Assembly (NCBI GenBank): GCA_001005265.1
Contig: CP011392.1
Location: 310,001-374,000, forward strand
Direction of reading: 5' to 3'
DNA length: 64,000 bases
Source of the DNA: Dehalogenimonas sp. WBC-2
Lineage (GTDB): Bacteria; Chloroflexota; Dehalococcoidia; Dehalococcoidales; Dehalococcoidaceae
Made by a program: the position numbers and the translations under genes. Shown in pieces: positions 36,641 through 43,081 of this stretch. Every line of letters begins with the position of its first letter. Positions within the stretch are counted from its first letter, which is position 1. Under the pieces are notes generated by a model. The model did not search any database and had not been told where the DNA came from. It saw only the letters and a program-made list of their open reading frames with translations.

Positions 36641-37047
36641 CCGAAAAGCGCATGTTGATCTTGCCAGTAGAATTGGCACAAAAAATCGATAACAACCGTG
36701 GTGACCTTTCCCAAGCGGAGTTCATTGACTTTCTGATTCAGAGCCATCTCAAAGAAACAGCCAAGCCATCCAATAGCGTGGGCAAAGAAGAACTCGACCA
36801 ATTGCGCGCTGAGTTTGCCAAGATGCTCAATAAAGAAAGCTATAAGTACGCTCTCAAGGAAGAGATGGCGGGCTTTCAGGATGACACTAAGAAGCTTTTG
36901 AAGAGTTTTGTTGACTTCTTCATTGGGTATGGTTTGGAACTGGGCAAAGAAGGTCCGCTGGATCTGAAAGAAATGACTTCCAAGATGACCGGTATGGATA
37001 AAGATGCAGCTGAAGAAGGACGAGAAGTCAAGATTAAATGGAAATAG
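36637..37047 (+). CDS. Hypothetical helical protein coupled to the winged-helix gene
   Basis: 136 residues, soluble, strongly charged and helical. Residues 1-40 (MLILPVELAQKIDNNRGDLSQAEFIDFL in outline) look like a ribbon-helix-helix-type segment, and the remainder could form a coiled coil. ATGA overlap with the gene upstream and a terminator 40 bp downstream define a two-gene operon. A DNA-binding partner or modulator of the winged-helix protein is one possibility. I do not recognise the family. Confidence 0.6.
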   Translation: MTEKRMLILPVELAQKIDNNRGDLSQAEFIDFLIQSHLKETAKPSNSVGKEELDQLRAEFAKMLNKESYKYALKEEMAGFQDDTKKLLKSFVDFFIGYGLELGKEGPLDLKEMTSKMTGMDKDAAEEGREVKIKWK

Positions 37048-37085
37048 ACTCTATTCGGCGAGGGCCGAAACTAAGTGAAGCCGTT

Positions 37086-37113
37086 TTCTCCCCCCAACCG
37101 GGGAGAATTTTTT
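37086..37113 (+). terminator. Rho-independent terminator
   Basis: TTCTCCCC (37086-37093) pairs with GGGGAGAA (37100-37107), six-base loop, then TTTTTT. It closes the two-gene winged-helix operon. Confidence 0.88.
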
Positions 37114-37128
37114 ATTCGTGACATAGCT

Positions 37129-37158
37129 TTGACTAGAACATTGTTCTAGTACTGTATA
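37129..37158 (+). promoter_or_regulatory. Promoter with embedded palindromic operator
   Basis: TTGACT (37129-37134) and TGTATA (37153-37158) are 18 bases apart. Within and overlapping the spacer is a perfect 9-bp dyad, ACTAGAACA-T-TGTTCTAGT (37132-37150). A dimeric repressor of MarR or TetR type bound there would block RNA polymerase. A second dyad, AGTACTT-TGGT-AAGTACT, lies just before the first ATG of the next gene (37188-37205). Confidence 0.75.
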
Positions 37159-37204
37159 CCTTCCAATAGCCCCGTACGAATGTCATAGTACTTTGGTAAG
37201 TACT

Positions 37205-37798
37205 ATGAATTATGTTTTATTAGGCGCTGCCGGATTTCTGTTGATGCACCTGCTGGACTTTGCATCAATGAAGAAGTTGCCGCTGGTCAAACCGTTGACA
37301 GCCATTTTGGGAAGCGGATTTGTGGGCTACTCTATGGTCATGGTGGCCGTGGCTGGGGAACGTATGGCGATAGCGGCATGGTTGTCCCCATTGGGTTGGC
37401 TGCTCCTAGCTATATCTCTGTGCCTTATGATGTATTCTCTGTATGCCGCTCTGCCTTTTGGCAAGACGTATGTCAAAACAGGGCTAAGTGACCAACTGAT
37501 AACCGGCGGTCTTTACAGCATCGTGCGGCATCCTTGGCTGCTGTTCTTCGCCTTGGCGATGATCGGATTGACGATCGGATCGCGGTCAATATTGGCATTG
37601 GAAGCCGGCATCGTCTGGACGCTTTTATCTTCAATCCTCGTCTATTTCCAAGATCGCTGGGTCTTTCCTATGATGTTTTATGGTTATGCTGAATATCAGA
37701 AAACCACTCCAATGTTAGTACCCACCAAAAACAGTATATCCGCCTTTTTCAAAGGCTTAAAAAATCAAAATAAGGTGTCGGAGGAACAATCCAAATGA
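37205..37798 (+). CDS. ICMT/NnrU-like membrane methyltransferase
   Basis: About 197 residues from the ATG at 37205 (a TTG at 37193 is also in frame). Four to six transmembrane helices. The segment LITGGLYSIVRHPWLL and the C-terminal YGYAEYQKTTPMLVP follow the pattern of isoprenylcysteine carboxyl methyltransferase-like proteins, where GPYRxVRHP is the SAM-binding signature. Overlap of four bases with the GH3-type gene (37795) indicates one transcript and a joint role. The methyl acceptor is unknown. Confidence 0.8.
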   Translation: MNYVLLGAAGFLLMHLLDFASMKKLPLVKPLTAILGSGFVGYSMVMVAVAGERMAIAAWLSPLGWLLLAISLCLMMYSLYAALPFGKTYVKTGLSDQLITGGLYSIVRHPWLLFFALAMIGLTIGSRSILALEAGIVWTLLSSILVYFQDRWVFPMMFYGYAEYQKTTPMLVPTKNSISAFFKGLKNQNKVSEEQSK

Positions 37799-39426
37799 GC
37801 CAGTTATCAGACCTTTTCGCCCGGGGCAACTACGATGAGATGTGGGACCGCTGTTGCGGCTTCATCGATCTGAGCTTGAGCGAGTTCATGGGTATCCAGA
37901 AACGTCTGCTCATGGAACAGATAGACATGCTCAAGAACTGCCAACTGGGTAAGGGCATCCTTAAGGGTGCCAACCCGACGACCGTCGAGGAGTTCCGGCG
38001 GATGGTGCCACTGACCAGTTATGAAGATTATGCCCCATATCTGCTCAAGCGCCGCTGGGAAGTGTTGCCGCGCAAGCCGATCATGTGGCAATACACCTCT
38101 GGCAAGAGTGCCGAGTATTCCTTCCGTTGGGCACCGGTGACCGCCCGAATGATGGATGAAACCGAAGCCCTGGTTTTTGCCTTATCTTTCTTCTCTGGCG
38201 CTAAGAAACGCCACGATGTAAAGATCCGCCCCGGAGACCGTGTCCTATATGGTATGGCACCGCCGCCTTACGCTACCGGCACCATGACTCGGGTTTTCCC
38301 TCATGAAATGTTCGACTTTCTGCCGCCGGTGGCCGAAGCGGAGCAAATTTCCTTTGAAGACCGCATCAACTTGGGCTTTAAAATGGGACTTGACCGCGGT
38401 ATGGACTACTGCCTGTCGATGTCATCGGTTACGGTGGCTATCGGGGAGAAGTTCAAGAACTCCGGCGGTAAGGTAGACATCAAGTCTATGCTTAAGAAGC
38501 CGCGTACTCTGGCACGGCTGCTCAAGGGCAAGATGGCGGCCAAACTGGCCGGACGCCCGATGCTGCCGCGCGACTTGTGGAAACTCAAAGGTCTGATCAC
38601 TTACGGCATTGACGGGGACATCTTCCGTGAGAAGATCAAGGAAATGTGGGGCTGTTACCCGCTTGATTTCCACGGTTGTACCGAAGCGCCGATCATCGCC
38701 ATGCAGACCTGGGATTACGAAGGCATGACCTTCATTCCTCACATGAACTTCTTTGAGTTTATTCCCGAGGCCGAAGCGGTCAAATGCTGGCAGGATGCCT
38801 CTTATCAACCTAAAACCTACCTCATGGATGAGCTCAAACCGGGTAATTACGAACTGGTCATCACTAACTTCCACGGCGGTGCCTTTGCCCGCTTCAGGCT
38901 GGGTCACCTGGTTAAGATCACCGCCCTGCGGAACGACAAGCTGGATATCGATATCCCGCAGATGCAGTTTCTGTCCCGGGTTGACGATCAGATAGATATT
39001 GCCGGCTTCACCCGATTGTCCGAGAAGGTGCTGTGGCAGGCACTGGAAAGCTCAGGCGTTGACTATGAGAACTGGACCGCCCGCAAGGAAACTCATGGCG
39101 GCAAGCCGGTACTGCGCGTATACATTGAGCCCAAGAAGGGGCAGTACGTGTCAGCGGTTGATGCGGCGAACCTGGTTCATGCCGAACTCAAGAAGCTGGA
39201 TAAACCTTACGCTGAACTTGAGGACTTCACCGGCTTAAGGCCGCTTGAAGTCACCGTCCTGCCCCATGGCGCCTTCAAGCTGTACAAGCTTAAGCAGCAG
39301 GCGGCCGGAGCGGAACTGGCACATCTCAGCCCGCCGCACATCAACGCCTGTGACGACACCATCGGGTTTTTGACGGCTACGGCCAGCCGGGTAAGGGTGT
39401 CCGAGTTGGAGACCGTCCCGGCGTAA
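37795..39426 (+). CDS. GH3-type acyl-acid-amido synthetase
   Basis: 543 residues of the adenylating GH3 superfamily, known from plants for joining amino acids to acyl acids such as auxin. The N-terminal YTSGKSAEYSFRW is the ATP-loop motif, TYGIDGDIFREKI and YPLDFHGCTEAP form the adenylate site (about 265-300), and FARFRLGHLVKI follows. Bacterial members are mostly uncharacterised. It is the second gene behind the palindromic operator and is followed by a terminator at 39449. The substrate cannot be inferred. Confidence 0.85.
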   Translation: MSQLSDLFARGNYDEMWDRCCGFIDLSLSEFMGIQKRLLMEQIDMLKNCQLGKGILKGANPTTVEEFRRMVPLTSYEDYAPYLLKRRWEVLPRKPIMWQYTSGKSAEYSFRWAPVTARMMDETEALVFALSFFSGAKKRHDVKIRPGDRVLYGMAPPPYATGTMTRVFPHEMFDFLPPVAEAEQISFEDRINLGFKMGLDRGMDYCLSMSSVTVAIGEKFKNSGGKVDIKSMLKKPRTLARLLKGKMAAKLAGRPMLPRDLWKLKGLITYGIDGDIFREKIKEMWGCYPLDFHGCTEAPIIAMQTWDYEGMTFIPHMNFFEFIPEAEAVKCWQDASYQPKTYLMDELKPGNYELVITNFHGGAFARFRLGHLVKITALRNDKLDIDIPQMQFLSRVDDQIDIAGFTRLSEKVLWQALESSGVDYENWTARKETHGGKPVLRVYIEPKKGQYVSAVDAANLVHAELKKLDKPYAELEDFTGLRPLEVTVLPHGAFKLYKLKQQAAGAELAHLSPPHINACDDTIGFLTATASRVRVSELETVPA

Positions 39427-39448
39427 GCTCTTTATTTGGTAATGTTCA

Positions 39449-39480
39449 GGACGGGCAGCTTTGGCTGCCCGTCCTTTTTT
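39449..39480 (+). terminator. Rho-independent terminator
   Basis: An 11-bp perfect stem (GGACGGGCAGC with GCTGCCCGTCC), loop TTTG and six T. It ends the ICMT-GH3 operon. Confidence 0.93.
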
Positions 39481-39495
39481 ATAGCCGAGAGTGTG

Positions 39496-40320
39496 TTATG
39501 GGGTATTGGCCAGCAGCGCGTCATAACCGGCGCGGAGTACCGCCTCTGCCTGTGCCAAAGCCTGCTGCACCGCGGGCGATAGGCCGGAAATATTGACCAG
39601 TACATTGACCTGATTTGCCTGGGAATTGGTCAGGGATGTATTGAGGGCGGAGCTGGTGGCCGTGGTCTTGGTATCATTTCTATCAGGCGGTGTTGAGCAG
39701 GTTTCAGGGAATGACGCAGTGGTGAGCATGCCGGTGGTGCCATAGAATTGGCTGCCCTTGAGGTTGGAAGCGGCGACAAAGTTGCTCTGAATCCGCCCGG
39801 TAGCCTCCACAATGCCGAAGGAATCGCCGATGGAAGCCAGATAGACTATCTCCTCAACGCGGCGGTCGTTAAGCGCGGCGTAGAGGTTGACCTTGGCATC
39901 ATCGGTGAGGGCGAAGCTGACTATGGTGTGTTCCATTGACAGCTTAAGGGGGTACAAAGTTTCACCCGGCATGCTGCCGGAGGCGGCGTAAGCCAGCCCG
40001 CCGCCGGTGAGACTGAGACCGATGACGAAGGTGGCCAGGGCATTGGCCCAACCCATGCGCCAGAAAGCCTTAAGCTTAGGTTTGGCCTGATGGGCCATGC
40101 TGTCATTAAGGGCAACCCGGATGCGCATCTTAGCCGCGGCCGACGGTGCCAGTTCAGGCGACTCGGCCAGCGCCATCGCTGTCTGAAGCAGGCCTTTAAG
40201 CTCCTCAGCGTGGGCCGGGTGGCGCTCAAGGCAGGCATCGACAGTCGACTGGCCGGACAGAACGGCCTCCAAACAGTCATCAAAAATATCGTCGAGATTA
40301 TTTAAATTTTTTTCATTCAT
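39496..40320 (-). CDS. Membrane protein with DUF5667-like domain, probable sigma-factor partner
   Basis: 274 residues with a cytosolic N-terminal part (about 1-85), one transmembrane helix (about 92-112) and an extracytoplasmic part. PGETLYPLKLSMEH followed by a helix with DRRVEEI is the pattern of DUF5667. The gene lies 2 bp after an ECF sigma factor gene on the same strand. That layout is typical for anti-sigma factors, although no zinc motif is present. I infer that it regulates the neighbouring sigma factor. Confidence 0.65.
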   Translation of the reverse strand: MNEKNLNNLDDIFDDCLEAVLSGQSTVDACLERHPAHAEELKGLLQTAMALAESPELAPSAAAKMRIRVALNDSMAHQAKPKLKAFWRMGWANALATFVIGLSLTGGGLAYAASGSMPGETLYPLKLSMEHTIVSFALTDDAKVNLYAALNDRRVEEIVYLASIGDSFGIVEATGRIQSNFVAASNLKGSQFYGTTGMLTTASFPETCSTPPDRNDTKTTATSSALNTSLTNSQANQVNVLVNISGLSPAVQQALAQAEAVLRAGYDALLANTP

Positions 40321-40322
40321 AG

Positions 40323-40865
40323 TTATTCACACATGATGCGGCGCAGGGCGGCGACGGCGGAATGCTGCATGGCCTTGACGGCGCCCTCGGTGCGGCCGGT
40401 GAGACGGGCGACCTCAGCGATTGGCAACTCAGCGCCGAAGCGCAGGGCCAGAACTTCCTGCTGGGCATCGGTCAATTTTTTAGTGGCGGCGATCAGTTCC
40501 TTACTTTCCATTTTTAGTTCGACCTCGGCGGCGGGATCGTCGTCGGCAGCAAGAGGCATGGTTTCGTCGAGCTCGACAGTGGGACGTCTTGACCTTCGCC
40601 GCAAGGTATCTACAATCTGGTTATGGGCGATGCGGTAGAGCCATGCGCTGAAGGGTACCTCACGCACCTTATAGGAGGCGATGGAAGACAGGGCGTTCAT
40701 GAACACCTGCTGGGTGACATCCTCAGCCTCCGTACGGTTGCCGATCTTGATGCAGATGTAGCGATAGATCTTATCGAAATAAGTCTCATATAGCAGGCCG
40801 AAAGCCTCCGAATCCCGCGCCTGAGCTCGCGCTATTAAATCTTGCTCATTGTTGCTCTGTTGCAC
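40323..40865 (-). CDS. ECF-type RNA polymerase sigma factor
   Basis: About 180 residues from a GTG at 40865; the frame is open to an ATG at 40940 but the extra residues lack family similarity. Region 2 is seen in ETYFDKIYRYICIKIGNRTE and DVTQQVFMNAL (about 20-60), and region 4 in QQEVLALRFGAELPIAEVA with the helix-turn-helix GRTEGAVKAMQ near the end. An AGGGGG ribosome site lies 10 bases before the GTG. It is followed at once by the DUF5667-like gene, its likely regulator. Confidence 0.92.
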   Translation of the reverse strand: MQQSNNEQDLIARAQARDSEAFGLLYETYFDKIYRYICIKIGNRTEAEDVTQQVFMNALSSIASYKVREVPFSAWLYRIAHNQIVDTLRRRSRRPTVELDETMPLAADDDPAAEVELKMESKELIAATKKLTDAQQEVLALRFGAELPIAEVARLTGRTEGAVKAMQHSAVAALRRIMCE

Positions 40866-41070
40866 CTGGGAAAAACCCCCTTGGCGGTAGATTGGCGGTG
40901 TTGACGTATCTCCAGCGCCTTCCGGTTTTAGCCGGTGCACTTATTATAACGAAGAAGCAGCGCCGGAGATAGGAGCGGCGATGAGCACCAAATTGTGAGT
41001 ATAAAATTGTAAAAAATTTCAATTCCCTGATGGAGAAGGTGACCGAGAGGGCGGAGGTAAAAAAGGAAGA

Positions 41071-41133
41071 CCCTTCGACTTCGCTCAGGGTAAACTCTAG
41101 GAGGAGGATCCTTCGACAAGCTCAGGACGAACG
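41071..41133 (+). repeat. CTTCGAC hairpin repeats, composite unit 1
   Basis: CCCTTCGACTTCGCTCAGGG and CCTTCGACAAGCTCAGG are joined by TAAACTCTAGGAGGAGGAT. The same composite recurs at 49814 and 51868. The stretch 40941-41259 has no gene; it holds this unit and the 69-bp element at 41176. Confidence 0.75.
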
Positions 41134-41175
41134 TATTTAAGGGAATGACGAGGGGGGCGAGGCTGAGGCCGAGGG

Positions 41176-41244
41176 GGGGAATTGAATTGACACAATTCGC
41201 TGTTTTTTGGCACCTGAAGTTTTGATTCAAAGCAACAATTCCCC
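41176..41244 (-). repeat. 69-bp dispersed element, copy 2 (inverted termini)
   Basis: Reverse-orientation copy of the element at 27990. The ends GGGGAATTG (41176-41184) and CAATTCCCC (41236-41244) are perfect inverted repeats. The outer bases differ from copy 1 (CGAATTG/CAATTCG) but still pair, which is a compensatory change. It lies 16 bp past the end of the terminase gene. Confidence 0.75.
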
Positions 41245-41259
41245 TAAACCACGGGCGGG

Positions 41260-42585
41260 TCACAAATTGAATCCTCGGGCGGCGCGGGGCTGGTAGCGGC
41301 AGGCGGCGTTGAAGGCCAGCAGCAGGCTGGTCAGGTAGTCATCGTGGGAGTTGACATAAAAGTTAATGGTGCGGTTGGCGCGGTATTCCGCCCGGGCATC
41401 CTGGAGCTGTTGCCAGCAGGCGGCGCACTCCGGCGAATGGTCGCGGGTAAAAAGTTTGACCCGTCCGGTGTTGACCGCGGCCAGGAAATCAAAGCCGAGT
41501 TCACTTTTTGAGGCGGCGGTGAAGATGAAGGGCTTGACCCGGGAGCCGAGCGCCTGGATGAGCAGGGCGGCCAGAGGCTGACCCATGCCGGTGGCATCGA
41601 CGACCAGACGCCGAAAAGCCCAGCGCCGGGCGAGATCGATAATCTTCGGCAACAGGGCGGTAATCGGCAGGCCGGTCCAGGCATAGTGTCTGACAACCTT
41701 GATAAAGGGTTCCTGGAGACCGATGAAGGAACAGGCCAGGTCGATCTCAGCGATGGAAAGAACCGAGGCATCGGCGTTGGGAGAATCACCGCCAAGGTCC
41801 AGCCCGGCGACGTAAACCTTGCCGCTTTCCGGTGCGTCGCACGGCCGATGACTACCGGCCAGTTGCGCAAGCTGCTCAGTATTTAAAAAGCCGCCGCCAG
41901 CATTTATGGGCTCCAGCTCATACTGGCTGCGGAAGATGGGATGATCCGGGCCGAGACGGCTTTTTTCATTGTCGACAAAGGCGCCGTAAGCAGGGTTGTA
42001 GCGGGCGACCTCACGCCAGTTAAAGCTGAAATGCCGCTTAAGACCGTCGGTGCGTTCCAGTTCCAGATTGCGGGCCTTGGTGGCTTCAAGCAGGGTGCGG
42101 CCATCCCACGGGGTGCCGTAAAGGACGGTGGTGGCGTTAGAAACGGCGGCCATGGGCTTGAAATCACGGTCGAATTTATCGGCATCGATATCCTGAGCCT
42201 CATCGGCTTCTAAAAGCAGGTGGGCGGTGTTGCCGACGACGTTGGAATCCTGACCGGCGGACAGAAAGATGACCCTCGACTTGTTCAGCCGGATGATGTG
42301 GCCGTCCTCAATATGAAAATCGTTGGAAAAATGCCGCTCAGTCAATCGGTCGGCAAGGCGTCGCAACGAAATCTGCGCCTGGGGCTTGAAGGTGGGGGCG
42401 CATTTAACGATGTTGACCGGGTTGAAACAGCCAGCACTGAGGAGCGCCATCTCCAGGTGCGCCGAAAGCTCATTTTTACCACCCTGGCGGGCGATCTCCA
42501 CCGAAAAGGTAAGGCCGCGGCGGTGCCGGATGCTTTCAAGAACGCTGTCGACGACCTGCTGCTGGTAGGGGCGGAGTTCAATCAT
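41260..42585 (-). CDS. Phage-type terminase large subunit, orphan
   Basis: 441 residues of a DNA-packaging motor. The ATPase part has a Walker-A-like loop (ARQGGKNE, about residue 33) and Walker B with the catalytic acid (LLLEADEAQD, about 125). The nuclease part has AGLDLGGDSPNADAS (about 260) and VDATGMG (about 330), typical of the RNase H-like fold. The small-subunit-like gene overlaps by 8 bases upstream. No portal, capsid or tail genes are present, so this is a remnant or a domesticated pair. Confidence 0.85.
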   Translation of the reverse strand: MIELRPYQQQVVDSVLESIRHRRGLTFSVEIARQGGKNELSAHLEMALLSAGCFNPVNIVKCAPTFKPQAQISLRRLADRLTERHFSNDFHIEDGHIIRLNKSRVIFLSAGQDSNVVGNTAHLLLEADEAQDIDADKFDRDFKPMAAVSNATTVLYGTPWDGRTLLEATKARNLELERTDGLKRHFSFNWREVARYNPAYGAFVDNEKSRLGPDHPIFRSQYELEPINAGGGFLNTEQLAQLAGSHRPCDAPESGKVYVAGLDLGGDSPNADASVLSIAEIDLACSFIGLQEPFIKVVRHYAWTGLPITALLPKIIDLARRWAFRRLVVDATGMGQPLAALLIQALGSRVKPFIFTAASKSELGFDFLAAVNTGRVKLFTRDHSPECAACWQQLQDARAEYRANRTINFYVNSHDDYLTSLLLAFNAACRYQPRAARGFNL

Positions 42586-42949
42586 CGGTCATGTCTTCCA
42601 AGATGGCGATGGCGTGCTCATTGCCGCGGAGACTGTCTATAATGGCCTGTTTCATGCCGTGCTGATCATCCCGAGCCAGGCGCTGCTGCATGTAAACCAA
42701 ACGCCCAATGGTGGCGAAGGAACGCATGATCAAGCGGGTGTTGGCGGGGTCATGGCGCATGACGCTGGAAACTTTGACCCGGGCGGCGGCGATCTCTGCC
42801 TCAAGGTCATGGCTTTCAAGGGCTTCATAGTAGTCCTCAGTCTGCTGTTTATCAAAATAGCGCGAGTAAAAACCGTGCTTGCGCGCGTTCTGATTACCAA
42901 GCGGGGCACCGCGGCGTTTGGGTTCCGGGGATAATTGTTCCTGATACAA
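42578..42949 (-). CDS. Terminase small-subunit-like protein
   Basis: About 123 residues. The N-terminal GAPLGNQNARKHGFYSRYF is the pattern found at the start of many phage terminase small subunits; the rest is helical. Two starts are possible: the ATG at 42955 is only one base after AGGAG, while the TTG at 42949 is spaced 7 bases from it, so TTG is preferred. It overlaps the large-subunit gene. Confidence 0.65.
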   Translation of the reverse strand: MYQEQLSPEPKRRGAPLGNQNARKHGFYSRYFDKQQTEDYYEALESHDLEAEIAAARVKVSSVMRHDPANTRLIMRSFATIGRLVYMQQRLARDDQHGMKQAIIDSLRGNEHAIAILEDMTDD

Positions 42950-43081
42950 TAGCATACTCCTGTTCTAAAAATAATCTGGGGGAATACAGAATATAACAGG
43001 AGGCTCAGATTGTCAATGGGGTTTTGGAACTTTTTGAGGATTTATTTTTTTGGGGGGGGGGAAGGCGAAAAATTAGGGTGT

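Noticed and set aside
40928-41263. 111-codon minus-strand frame after the terminase gene
   Set aside because: It consists of the 69-bp element and hairpin repeats read through; no ribosome site or family similarity.
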